A stretch of 11,783 nucleotides of DNA from Candidatus Fonsibacter sp. (GCA_009693745.1 SHWR01000033.1:1-11783), one strand, 5' to 3'; shown: positions 1 to 6,833, numbered from the stretch's first letter. Translations and numbers: made by a program. Notes: a model not told the origin generated them from the letters alone.

Positions 1-743
1 TTTCCATCTATACCAACTGCAGCATATACTTTTCTAAGTTCTTCTGGAGATTTAAATGTTCCATCATCAGCAACAGCTTGTCCCCAAGGAACATTCACTG
101 CTCCTGGAATATGACCCGCTCTAATAGTTGTTTCTTGAACACCAGCTGGAGCAAAAATCTTTCCAGTAAATTCATCTGGCGATCTAATGTCTACTAACGC
201 TGTATCAGATTTTTTATTAGCAATAGCAACAACATCAATTAATCTTGCGCGTAAAGCATTGTTAGCATCTGATACTTTTACATTTCCAGCAGCAACTTGT
301 GTTGCAAGTGGAGTTAAGGGTCTCTTTTCTGCTTCCCATTTCTTTCTGCCACCATCAAGTAACTTAACATTTTTTACTCTGTAAACATCAAACACCCAAG
401 CACCCCAAGCAGCGAACCAGTTATTGCTATCTCCGTAAATTACAATTGTGCTGTCATTGTTAATGCCTGCTTGGCGAAGCAATTTTTCAAAATTTTCTTT
501 ACTTGCGATATCTCTTTTTACAGGATCCACTAAATCAGTATGCCATTTAAAATTTACCGCACCTTGAATATGACCTCTTTCGTAAACCCCAGTATCAACG
601 CTTACTTCAATTAGTCGAAGCTTAGGATTGTTAAGATTTTTTTCTAACCAATCAGTAGTCACTAAAAAATCGCTTGGCGCCGCAACTACTGGAGCTGCAA
701 ATAACAAAGCCCAAAGTAGAACAATTTTTTTAATTAGTTTCAT
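1..743 (-). CDS. Exported two-domain rhodanese-type sulfurtransferase (3' end cut by window edge)
   Basis: Thiosulfate or 3-mercaptopyruvate sulfurtransferase type, expected in the periplasm. The 247 visible residues begin with a signal peptide: lysines at 2, 5 and 6, a hydrophobic core at about 7-20, and likely cleavage after Ala21 or Ala22. The first rhodanese-like domain (about 27-140) includes ERGHIQGAVNF (55-65) and DGGRKKW (130-136). It has Asp105 (YGDSNN) where an active domain carries cysteine, as usual for the inactive first half of tandem rhodaneses. A second domain starts near 165, with VDIRSPDEF (184-192) and AGHIPGAVNVPW (209-220). Its catalytic cysteine loop would lie beyond the window edge, so activity cannot be confirmed. 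An AAGGAA ribosome-binding site lies 8 bases before the ATG, supporting this start. It is divergent from the AsnC-type regulator. The family call is firm; the sulfur donor is unknown. Confidence 0.9.
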   Translation of the reverse strand, partial: MKLIKKIVLLWALLFAAPVVAAPSDFLVTTDWLEKNLNNPKLRLIEVSVDTGVYERGHIQGAVNFKWHTDLVDPVKRDIASKENFEKLLRQAGINNDSTIVIYGDSNNWFAAWGAWVFDVYRVKNVKLLDGGRKKWEAEKRPLTPLATQVAAGNVKVSDANNALRARLIDVVAIANKKSDTALVDIRSPDEFTGKIFAPAGVQETTIRAGHIPGAVNVPWGQAVADDGTFKSPEELRKVYAAVGIDG

Positions 744-782
744 TTTGTATTTCCTTTTGTATTAATTTTTTTATGTGGAGCT

Positions 783-811
783 GATTTAGTATTTATTTCT
801 GTTTAATTCAA
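783..811 (-). promoter_or_regulatory. Possible promoter of the sulfurtransferase gene
   Basis: On the minus strand, TTGAAT (811-806) is followed after 17 bases by TAAATC (788-783), each matching 4 of 6 consensus positions. It sits about 40 bases upstream of the start codon. In DNA this AT-rich such matches arise easily by chance, so this is a weak call. Confidence 0.25.
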
Positions 812-903
812 TATTTAAAGAAAAATAAGTTAAAAATTATCATTTTAAAGGCTAAAACTAGTATTTTATTTTAAATATGCTAAATATATTAGAATAAAAT
901 TAT

Positions 904-1362
904 ATGAATGATATAGATAAAAAAATATTATCCCAACTTCAAGAAAATGCAGATATTCCAATCTCTGAATTGTCAAAGAAAGTAAACCTTTCAGCTACTC
1001 CATGTTGGGCTAGAATTAATAAGTTATATAAAGAGGGGTATATAAAGAAGAAGGTTGCGGTAGCAGATCGAAATAAACTTAACCTTAAAACTGTAGCTTT
1101 TGTCTCTATTAGAACCAATAAACACAACATGGAATGGACAAAGAAATTTATAAGTATCGTAAGTTCTATGCCTGAAGTTGTTGAATTTTACAGATTAAGC
1201 GGAAGTATTGATTACTTATTAAAAGTGCTGGTTCCGACTATGGAAGAATACAATAAATTTTACACTAAACTTACTGATCAAATAGATATCTTTTCAGTCG
1301 CAACCTCTTTTTCAATGGAAGAGATAAAACAAACATCTAGTCTTCCATTAAATTACGTTTAA
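904..1362 (+). CDS. AsnC/Lrp-family transcriptional regulator
   Basis: A DNA-binding feast/famine-type regulator of 152 residues, the usual family length. The N-terminal winged helix-turn-helix spans about 4-50, with the recognition region NLSATPCWARINKLYKEGYI (28-47), very close to the family pattern in which PCW precedes an R-I-x-x-L helix. The C-terminal RAM/AsnC ligand-binding and oligomerisation domain (about 64-140) contains PEVVEFYRLSGSIDYLLKV (89-107), the characteristic turn and strand. No Shine-Dalgarno sequence precedes the ATG. An AT-rich -10-like TAGAAT or TATATT lies 8-13 bases upstream, so the mRNA leader may be very short. It lies between a divergent exported sulfurtransferase and a downstream porin. 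AsnC/Lrp proteins often control neighbours and themselves, so these are candidate targets. The effector, probably an amino acid, cannot be read from the sequence. Confidence 0.93.
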   Translation: MNDIDKKILSQLQENADIPISELSKKVNLSATPCWARINKLYKEGYIKKKVAVADRNKLNLKTVAFVSIRTNKHNMEWTKKFISIVSSMPEVVEFYRLSGSIDYLLKVLVPTMEEYNKFYTKLTDQIDIFSVATSFSMEEIKQTSSLPLNYV

Positions 1363-1380
1363 CAATTATGTACTGAACGC

Positions 1381-1426
1381 ATAATGCACTCACTGTATAA
1401 TGTGTCATGCAAGCAAGACATTGCTG
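1381..1426 (+). promoter_or_regulatory. Candidate porin promoter/operator region
   Basis: The 145-base gap between the regulator and the porin holds a perfect TATAAT (1396-1401). ATAATG recurs at 1381-1386 and 1397-1402, 16 bases apart. An imperfect inverted repeat pairs AATGTGTC (1399-1406) with GACATT (1417-1422), with one bulged base. No good -35 box lies 16-18 bases upstream of the TATAAT. The position would suit a regulated porin promoter with a leader of about 100 bases, but this is only a candidate. Confidence 0.3.
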
Positions 1427-1507
1427 ATATTTATTAAAACATCTTTAATATTTATAAAATTTATATAAAAACTTCTCATTAACAAATTTAATTACTTAGG
1501 AAACAAC

Positions 1508-2227
1508 ATGAATAAAAAAATAATTATTTCTTTTTTTGCTTCTTTGCTATTTTTATCGCAAGCAGCAAAAGCAGAAATTAAAGTTGGCGGTGGAAGTTTA
1601 ACTTTTACTGCTGGAGTAATGAGCCAATATATTGCAAGAGGAATAGACCAAAATAGTGATAGACCTTCACCATATGTATCTATTGATTTTACAAGAGCAA
1701 TAGGAATAGCAGATTTTTATGCTGGAATATGGTCAGCAGCAGCTACTGGAGATAATTTTAATAGAGAAGAAAATTATTATGCTGGATTAAAAAAGACTTT
1801 AGGGATCGCTACAGTTGATTTAGGGCTTAATTCTATAAGATACAATTCAGGAAATAGAAATAATAATACAATAAATAGTGTGGATGGGTATGTAAAAATA
1901 AACCTAGCACCTGAGAAGTCTCCATTCACGGTTGGTGTTACTTATACGCAAAATGATAGTGGAGGAAATGTAGTTTCAGGAGTAAAAAAAGTTGGAGAGA
2001 TATATCAAGAAATAAATGCAACTTATGACGCCAAATTTGCAGTAATCGGAGTTGCTTACGGTGAAAATAAAAATGATACAGATGTAACTACAATAACTTT
2101 AACAAAATCATTATTTGATATAAATTTTGTCGGAGCATATATTAAGGCCGATAGAGCAAACACAACTTCAAGCTCACTTACTAAAGATAGAGAATATCTA
2201 ACTTTAACTGCTTCAAAAACATTTTAA
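1508..2227 (+). CDS. TorF-family (Gcw_chp/TIGR02001-like) outer-membrane porin
   Basis: Predicted small outer-membrane beta-barrel of 239 residues. Residues 1-22 form a classic signal peptide: two lysines, hydrophobic core 5-17, and A-K-A at 20-22 before Glu23. The mature part begins with a glycine-rich strand and the family pattern FTAGVMSQYIARGIDQNSDR (33-52), resembling the TorF/Gcw_chp motif in which an aromatic-R-G-x-x-Q segment follows the first strand. FYAGIWSAA and YYAGLKKTLGI add further alternating strands. The chain ends in phenylalanine (TASKTF), the usual C-terminal signal for assembly by the BAM machinery. AGGAAA at 1498-1503 is a good ribosome-binding site five to ten bases before the ATG, one of few in this window. 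A hairpin terminator follows directly. The AsnC-type gene just upstream is a plausible regulator. The transported solute is unknown. Confidence 0.85.
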   Translation: MNKKIIISFFASLLFLSQAAKAEIKVGGGSLTFTAGVMSQYIARGIDQNSDRPSPYVSIDFTRAIGIADFYAGIWSAAATGDNFNREENYYAGLKKTLGIATVDLGLNSIRYNSGNRNNNTINSVDGYVKINLAPEKSPFTVGVTYTQNDSGGNVVSGVKKVGEIYQEINATYDAKFAVIGVAYGENKNDTDVTTITLTKSLFDINFVGAYIKADRANTTSSSLTKDREYLTLTASKTF

Positions 2228-2248
2228 TAGAATAAAATTATTACTATT

Positions 2249-2281
2249 CAGTATTTAGAGATTGTAAGTCTCTAAATATTG
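2249..2281 (+). terminator. Hairpin terminator between the porin and the riboswitch
   Basis: TATTTAGAGA (2252-2261) and its exact reverse complement TCTCTAAATA (2269-2278) flank a 7-base loop (TTGTAAG). Outer pairs G-U, A-U and C-G extend the stem to 13 pairs. It begins about 20 bases after the porin stop and is followed by T-rich sequence with TTTCTTT rather than an unbroken T run. It probably ends porin transcription and insulates the TPP-controlled gene. A processed 3' end is an alternative. Confidence 0.7.
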
Positions 2282-2302
2282 ATTTAGTATTTCTTTACTT
2301 AG

Positions 2303-2372
2303 TTTTAGGGGTGCTTCGAAAGAGGCTGAGATTAGACTCTTGAACCTGGATTGGTAATTCAATTAGGAAAAA
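2303..2372 (+). ncRNA. TPP (thiamin pyrophosphate) riboswitch, compact form
   Basis: The THI-box hallmarks appear in order: GGGGTGC (2308-2314), GGCTGAGA (2324-2331), ACCTG (2344-2348), GGTAAT (2353-2358) and TAGGAAA (2364-2370). The folds match the TPP aptamer. P2 pairs 2307-2312 with 2336-2341, including G-U pairs. P3 is a 4-pair helix (2314-2317 with 2322-2325) capped by a GAAA tetraloop. ATTG (2350-2353) pairs with CAAT (2360-2363), and CCT (2345-2347) with AGG (2365-2367). A short P1 pairs TTTT (2303-2306) with AAAA (2369-2372). The aptamer ends at the ATG of the symporter gene at 2373. Its conserved AGGA (2365-2368) doubles as the only possible ribosome-binding site, so ligand binding probably blocks translation directly without a separate expression platform. 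Confidence 0.92.
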
Positions 2373-3815
2373 ATGATAAATAGTTTCTTAAGTTTAAATT
2401 TTACATTCGCTATTGTTGTCTTTATTTCATCATTATTTTTATTTGTTGGAATATTTTATTCTAGAAAAAAAGTTAGCTTAAATACTTATTTAGTTTCAGA
2501 TCGTAACGAAGGAGTATTTAGATTAAGCGCAACATTAATTGCATCTTCCCTTGGTGCATGGATATTATTTGGTCCGCCAACTGCCGCAACATGGGGAGGA
2601 TTTGGATCTGTTATTGGTTATGCATTAGGAACTGCTTTTCCAATGATATTGCTAATATTTTTTGGAAAAAAAATAAGATTATTATTACCAAAAGGCAAAT
2701 CATTAACTGAGTTGATTTTAAAAAAATTTGGAAAAAATTTATTTAAATTAATTTTTTCTTTAATGATTTTTTATTTATTTATATTTTTATGTGCAGAAGT
2801 TACTGCAATTTCTAAGCTTATTTATTATATATCAGGACTTAGTATTTGGATATCAGCATCTATTATTTTATTTTTTACACTCACTTACGTTCTGTTTGGT
2901 GGATTAAAAGCAACAATTAGAAGTGATGGTATTCAATTTATTATTATTATTTTATTATTTTTATTTTTAATTTTTTCGGTATTTTTACAAAATAATAATA
3001 ATCTAAATCTTAATATTTTTCAGGAAAACTTTATTAAATTTGATAGTAAATCTTTAATATCATCTTTTCAATTTGGCTTTGTATTTTTTATAGCAGTTGC
3101 TGCGACTAATCTATTTCATCAGGGAAATTGGCAACGAGTTTATGCGGCTAAGAATGAAAAGACCTTAGTTAAAAGTTTGCTTATTTCATTTTTTATTATC
3201 TTTTTTATTGTTTTATTTATGGGAATTATTGGAAGTATTTCTAAACTAAATGGATTAAAATTTAATGAAGATCTTGCCTTTTTTTCTATTATTTTAAATA
3301 AAAATGATATTTTAATTTCGCTAATTCTTCTTATTTTTTCTCTATGCTTAACTATTAGCACTGTTGATACTTTGTTAAATTCAATATCAAGCCTTACAAT
3401 TGTTCATAGCAAAGATTTTTTTAATTTTAAATATTTAAAGGATAGAAAACTTTCAAATCTTGTATTAATTTTATTATCAATCGTATGTTTAATTATTGCT
3501 CTTTATCAATTTAGTGTTCTTTATTTATTTTTATTAGCAGACCTTCTTTGTTGTGCTTGCGTTTATGTAATATTTAAAGGTTTATACGAAAAGAAAATTT
3601 ACCCTTGTAAATCTTTTGTTCTAATAATGATCGGGCTTTGCTTGGGATTATTATTTTTTCCAAGTATGGATTTTTCTAAATCCTTATTTGCGGGCGTTAT
3701 TTTCGATAAAGATATTTTTAACGGTATTTTCAATAATTCGCTACTTTTTTGGTCTTTCTTATTTGCAACTTTTTCACCGGTAATTTTTGATATTTTTTAT
3801 AGAAAAACTAAATAG
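2373..3815 (+). CDS. thiV: Sodium:solute symporter of ThiV type (candidate thiamin-precursor HMP transporter)
   Basis: Inner-membrane transporter of the SSS family, 480 residues and almost wholly hydrophobic, with about 12-13 helices. Family marks are SATLIASSLGAW (52-63) in the first core helices, GGLKATIRSDGIQF (176-189) matching the SSS signature where G-G-x-x-A is followed by D-x-I-Q, NWQRVYAAKNEK (252-263), and STVDTLLNSISSL (329-341), which corresponds to the sodium-binding helix. The specific call rests on context: the TPP riboswitch ends at its ATG. In SAR11 a riboswitch-controlled SSS protein named ThiV has been proposed to import HMP (4-amino-5-hydroxymethyl-2-methylpyrimidine) in cells lacking the HMP synthase ThiC. 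Substrate is therefore inference; thiamin or another precursor is possible. It ends in TAG only five bases from the stop of the convergent gene. Confidence 0.85.
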   Translation: MINSFLSLNFTFAIVVFISSLFLFVGIFYSRKKVSLNTYLVSDRNEGVFRLSATLIASSLGAWILFGPPTAATWGGFGSVIGYALGTAFPMILLIFFGKKIRLLLPKGKSLTELILKKFGKNLFKLIFSLMIFYLFIFLCAEVTAISKLIYYISGLSIWISASIILFFTLTYVLFGGLKATIRSDGIQFIIIILLFLFLIFSVFLQNNNNLNLNIFQENFIKFDSKSLISSFQFGFVFFIAVAATNLFHQGNWQRVYAAKNEKTLVKSLLISFFIIFFIVLFMGIIGSISKLNGLKFNEDLAFFSIILNKNDILISLILLIFSLCLTISTVDTLLNSISSLTIVHSKDFFNFKYLKDRKLSNLVLILLSIVCLIIALYQFSVLYLFLLADLLCCACVYVIFKGLYEKKIYPCKSFVLIMIGLCLGLLFFPSMDFSKSLFAGVIFDKDIFNGIFNNSLLFWSFLFATFSPVIFDIFYRKTK

Positions 3816-3820
3816 AGAAA

Positions 3821-4243
3821 TTAAAAATCTAGCAATATAACTGTAATTGTTGCCGATAGAATTATCTGAACAAAATTTATTATAATTGAGCTTCCGTGCA
3901 AGATTTTAAATTTATTATTATCCTTCACTTTTTGTTTATTGATCGTGGGCATCAAATAAAAATAACAAAAAGCAAATAAAACTAAAATAATAATGTTTGC
4001 GTAAAGAATTGTGTTGAATACTCCAAGAGATAAAATTGCAATTAAAGAAACAGCAGAAAGAGTTGCATTAACAATATAGTAAATAGGGAATAATTTTCTG
4101 ACATATAATCCTGCCTGTACTGCTGGTATAAATTTATGCACTGTTGGTGCGATTACAAATGAGAAAAATAACATTATTCCAAGACTCAAAACTGGAAATA
4201 TGGTGATAATTGTTAATAGTAGATAATCAAAGAATGTTGGCAT
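3821..4243 (-). CDS. Small four-helix membrane protein, DUF4149/TMEM205-like
   Basis: A 140-residue integral membrane protein with hydrophobic segments near 8-32, 55-77, 79-97 and 116-138. The pattern F-F-S-F-V-I-A-P-T-V-H-K-F (26-38), followed by AGLYVRKLFPIYY (44-56), resembles DUF4149 (TMEM205-like) proteins, where an A-P-x-x-F motif and an A-G-x-x-x-x-x-x-F-P segment join the first two helices. No biochemical role is assigned to bacterial members that I can rely on. No Shine-Dalgarno sequence precedes the ATG; the first 15 bases upstream are AT-rich. It is convergent with thiV, with only five bases between stops, and divergent from the cation exporter across about 100 bases. The family assignment is from pattern memory and is moderate. 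Confidence 0.65.
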   Translation of the reverse strand: MPTFFDYLLLTIITIFPVLSLGIMLFFSFVIAPTVHKFIPAVQAGLYVRKLFPIYYIVNATLSAVSLIAILSLGVFNTILYANIIILVLFAFCYFYLMPTINKQKVKDNNKFKILHGSSIIINFVQIILSATITVILLDF

Positions 4244-4282
4244 TTGAACATTAAATTAAAAAAAAGACCATATAGAGCAAAC

Positions 4283-4314
4283 TTTATTTAATCAAATAAA
4301 TAAAATAATTTATT
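4283..4314. repeat. Overlapping AT-only inverted repeats in a divergent promoter region
   Basis: TTTATTT (4283-4289) and AAATAAA (4294-4300) form a perfect 7-4-7 inverted repeat. AATAAAT (4295-4301) and ATTTATT (4308-4314) form a second one overlapping the first. They lie between the divergent small membrane protein and the cation exporter, upstream of a TATAAT at 4330-4335. This could be an operator, but the low sequence complexity makes chance a serious alternative. Confidence 0.3.
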
Positions 4315-4329
4315 AATTTCTATATCCTA

Positions 4330-4335
4330 TATAAT
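4330..4335 (+). promoter_or_regulatory. Perfect -10 box, apparently for a leaderless mRNA
   Basis: TATAAT ends 7 bases before the A of the ATG at 4343. Transcription normally starts 6-8 bases after the -10 box, so the message would begin at or within a base or two of the start codon. No Shine-Dalgarno sequence is present to contradict this. No convincing -35 box is visible. Confidence 0.45.
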
Positions 4336-4342
4336 ATTTGAA

Positions 4343-5227
4343 ATGTCAGATTCTTTAGCAAATTATGTTAGAAAAAGAAGAGTTGCTAATAAAAGTACAT
4401 GGACAAGTGTAATTGTAAATTTCTTTTTAGTAATCTTTCAAATAGTTGTTGGATTTTTTTCTAAATCATCAGGACTAATAGCTGATGGTTTCCATACATT
4501 ATCTGACATGCTTTCAGATCTAATAGTTTTAATTACAAGTAAAAAATCTTTAAATCCACCAGATGAAGATCATAACTATGGTCATTATAGATATGAGAAT
4601 GCAGTCGGTTTATTTTTAGGAGTTTTTTTATTAATTGTTGGATCCGCGATGATTTGGAATTCAGGTAAAAAACTAGACGATCCAAATCAAATTGTGACAG
4701 TGCACGTAGCTGCATTATATGCAGCAATAATTTGTTTGCTAATCAAAGAATTATTATTTCGTTACCTTTTGAATATCGCAAAAAGAGCTAACTCAAGTCT
4801 GCTTTTAGCAAATGCTTGGCATGCACGTTCTGATGCAGCATCATCTCTAGTTGTTGCTATCGGCATTATTTTTAATCTCCTTGGTTACCAAAGTTTTGAT
4901 TTAATAGCTGCAATTATTGTAGGTCTGATGATTTTAAAAATGGGATGGACTTTTAGTTACGCAGCAATTCATGCTCTTACTGATAAAGCAGCTGACATTG
5001 ATGAAGTTGATAAAATTAAAAAGACAATATTAGATACCCCGGGCGTTATTAATGTTCATGATTTAAGAACTAGACAAGTAGGGGATGGTATAATTGCAGA
5101 TGTTCATATTGAAGTTAAATCAACTTTAACAGTTGCGGAAGGTCATGCCATTGCTGTTGAGGCAAGAAATCGAGTGATGAGTAATCATAGAGTCCTAAAC
5201 CTAATGACTCACATTGATCCTGCTTAA
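4343..5227 (+). CDS. Cation diffusion facilitator (CDF) metal exporter
   Basis: A proton-coupled divalent-cation exporter of the inner membrane, 294 residues, the usual family length. The six-helix domain spans about 20-210. The transport site is visible as H51-x-x-x-D55 in helix 2 (ADGFHTLSD) and H160-x-x-x-D164 in helix 5 (NAWHARSDA), the histidine-containing arrangement common in zinc-type members. DHNYGHYRYE (76-85) matches the conserved loop between helices 2 and 3. The cytoplasmic metal-sensing domain (about 213-294) contains TPGVINVHDLRTRQVGD and ends in an H-x-x-P tail. Metal choice (Zn, Mn, Fe or Co) cannot be fixed from this. It lacks a Shine-Dalgarno site and may be leaderless. Its end converges on the flavin reductase gene with 10 bases between; an AT-only inverted repeat there (TTAAAAT 5224-5230, ATTTTAA 5240-5246) could serve as a weak two-way terminator. 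Confidence 0.93.
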   Translation: MSDSLANYVRKRRVANKSTWTSVIVNFFLVIFQIVVGFFSKSSGLIADGFHTLSDMLSDLIVLITSKKSLNPPDEDHNYGHYRYENAVGLFLGVFLLIVGSAMIWNSGKKLDDPNQIVTVHVAALYAAIICLLIKELLFRYLLNIAKRANSSLLLANAWHARSDAASSLVVAIGIIFNLLGYQSFDLIAAIIVGLMILKMGWTFSYAAIHALTDKAADIDEVDKIKKTILDTPGVINVHDLRTRQVGDGIIADVHIEVKSTLTVAEGHAIAVEARNRVMSNHRVLNLMTHIDPA

Positions 5228-5237
5228 AATTCTATTT

Positions 5238-6338
5238 TTATTTTAAAGACGGATAATCCGTATAGCCATTTTCATTACCACCATAAAACGTTGCACGATT
5301 ATAAGGATTTAAAGGTGCATTTGTTTTAATACGTTTTGGCAAATCTGGATTTGCAATAAAAATTCTGCCAAATGCTACAGCATCTGCATCATTTGATTCA
5401 ATGATTTTTTTTGCATCTTCAGGAGTGTAGCCACCAGCAGAAATAAATATTCCTTTAAATTTTTTTCTAAATAATTTTGAAACAGAGGGAGCATTAGTAT
5501 CCATGGCATCTTCACCACCAGCTGAAGTCGCCCTAGGTTCAATCATATCGAGGAATGCAATTTGTCTTTGATTTAATTGATCTATTACATAAGTGAATAG
5601 TTCTACAGGATTAGAGTCGCTCATATCATTAAATGTTCCATAAGGAGAAAGTCTCACACCAACTCTGTCTTTTCCAAAAACATTAATTACACCATCTAAT
5701 GCCTGCATAGGAAATTTAACTCTATTTTGTATGGAACCACCAAATTCGTCTGTTCTTTTATTACTTCCATCTTGTAAAAATTCATCAAGCAAATATCCAT
5801 TGGCCATATGAACTTCAACGCCATCAAAGCCAGCTTCTTTTGCATTTTTTGCAGCGTTAAAATAATCTTCAATAATCCCAGGAAGCTCTGACGCTTCTAG
5901 TGCTCTTGGAATTAAAATAGGTGTTGGTTTCCAATCAGCAGTAAAAGTTCCAGAATTTTTTGGAGCTATAGCTGAAGGTGCTACGGGCAAACTATTATTT
6001 GGCTGATGAGATGAGTGGGAAATTCTTCCGACATGCCATAATTGTAAAAAAATATGACCACCGTTTTTGTGTACAGCATCAGTAATTAATTTCCATCCCT
6101 CTACTTGTTCTCTACTATGAATTCCAGGAGTTCCAGGATAACCCTGGCCTTGCTGCGATATTTGTGTTGCTTCAGTTAAAATAAAACTGGCTGAGGCTCG
6201 TTGGGCGTAATAAGTTGCATTTAATTTCCAAGGAATATTACCAGGTTGTTTACTCCGCATACGCGTAAGCGGGGCCATAATAATTCTATTAGGAAGCGTT
6301 AGATTGCCTATTTTTAAATTGTCAAAGATTGTTGGCAT
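5238..6338 (-). CDS. Old yellow enzyme-family FMN ene-reductase (NemA-like)
   Basis: A cytosolic FMN-dependent, NAD(P)H-using reductase of activated C=C bonds, 366 residues, typical of classical OYEs. The TIM barrel is complete: PLTRMRS (23-29) with Thr25 at the flavin; QLWHVGRISH (99-108); HMANGYLLDEFLQDGSNKRT (177-196), where His177 and Asn180 form the substrate-anchoring pair and Tyr182 corresponds to the proton-donating tyrosine of OYE1; Arg229 (GVRLSPYG) and AFGRIFIANPDL (322-333) for the FMN phosphate; and the typical C-terminal GYTDYP (358-363). The closest familiar types are NemA (N-ethylmaleimide reductase) and related xenobiotic reductases. The physiological substrate is unknown. 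A consensus promoter lies just upstream with a leader of only about 12 bases and no Shine-Dalgarno sequence. It is divergent from mutT. Confidence 0.93.
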   Translation of the reverse strand: MPTIFDNLKIGNLTLPNRIIMAPLTRMRSKQPGNIPWKLNATYYAQRASASFILTEATQISQQGQGYPGTPGIHSREQVEGWKLITDAVHKNGGHIFLQLWHVGRISHSSHQPNNSLPVAPSAIAPKNSGTFTADWKPTPILIPRALEASELPGIIEDYFNAAKNAKEAGFDGVEVHMANGYLLDEFLQDGSNKRTDEFGGSIQNRVKFPMQALDGVINVFGKDRVGVRLSPYGTFNDMSDSNPVELFTYVIDQLNQRQIAFLDMIEPRATSAGGEDAMDTNAPSVSKLFRKKFKGIFISAGGYTPEDAKKIIESNDADAVAFGRIFIANPDLPKRIKTNAPLNPYNRATFYGGNENGYTDYPSLK

Positions 6339-6356
6339 ATAATTAAATTGTGTTGT

Positions 6357-6385
6357 TATATATGAACAAGATATTAAATTGTCAA
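6357..6385 (-). promoter_or_regulatory. Sigma70-type promoter of the flavin reductase gene
   Basis: On the minus strand, a perfect TTGACA (6385-6380) is followed by exactly 17 bases and TATATA (6362-6357). Transcription would start near 6350, about 12 bases before the ATG at 6338. This is the best-matching promoter in the window. It occupies the same 84-base gap that must also hold the divergent mutT promoter. Confidence 0.6.
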
Positions 6386-6422
6386 TTTCGCAAATACTAA
6401 ATATTTGTTAAAATTATCTTAA

Positions 6423-6833
6423 ATGGAAATTATCTTTGTTTCATCTTGTCTATTAAAAAAAAATAATAAAATTTTAATCACTAGCAGACCTAAAAATAAA
6501 TTTTTAGGTGGTTTTTGGGAATTACCAGGTGGAAAACTATTTAAAGATGAAAGTTTTGAGAATTGTGCAATTAGAGAATTATCTGAAGAGATAGGCATTA
6601 AAATAGATATAGAAAATCTTAATAATATCGATTTAATCACTCATCGTTATAAAAATAACTTAATTATTATGATGGTCTATTTGGTAGAGTATTGGTTAGG
6701 GAAAATTAGAGCTAAAGAGGAACAAAAATTAGCCTGGATTAATAGAGATCAAATTAGTAATTTTAATTTTTTACCAGGCAGTCAAATTTTTTTTGATAGG
6801 GTTTATGAAAATTATTACAAATTTTTTAAATAA
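6423..6833 (+). CDS. mutT: MutT-type Nudix hydrolase (8-oxo-dGTP diphosphatase candidate)
   Basis: Hydrolyses oxidised nucleoside triphosphates, keeping 8-oxoguanine out of DNA. The protein has 136 residues, close to the 129 of E. coli MutT. The Nudix box is perfect: Gly37, five residues, Glu43, seven residues, then REL-S-EE-I-G-I (51-59), whose glutamates 52, 55 and 56 bind magnesium. The preceding GGFWELPGGK (29-38) is the typical MutT lead-in. LITSRPKN (18-25) and the late EEQKLAWINRDQISNFNFLP also follow MutT. No Shine-Dalgarno site is present; TAAAAT at 6409-6414 ends 8 bases before the ATG, so a leaderless message is possible. Its last 29 bases overlap the lipoprotein gene frame that begins at 6805. 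Other Nudix substrates cannot be excluded. Confidence 0.85.
   Translation: MEIIFVSSCLLKKNNKILITSRPKNKFLGGFWELPGGKLFKDESFENCAIRELSEEIGIKIDIENLNNIDLITHRYKNNLIIMMVYLVEYWLGKIRAKEEQKLAWINRDQISNFNFLPGSQIFFDRVYENYYKFFK

Noticed and set aside
187..384. A 65-residue plus-strand open frame
   Set aside because: It lies antisense to the well-supported rhodanese gene and has no family features or ribosome-binding site.
5224..5246. Intrinsic terminator between the CDF and flavin reductase genes
   Set aside because: The inverted repeat is only seven A-T pairs within low-complexity sequence, too weak to list as a feature.
6419..6640. A minus-strand open frame of 73 codons
   Set aside because: It is antisense to the Nudix box of mutT and shows no independent coding evidence.
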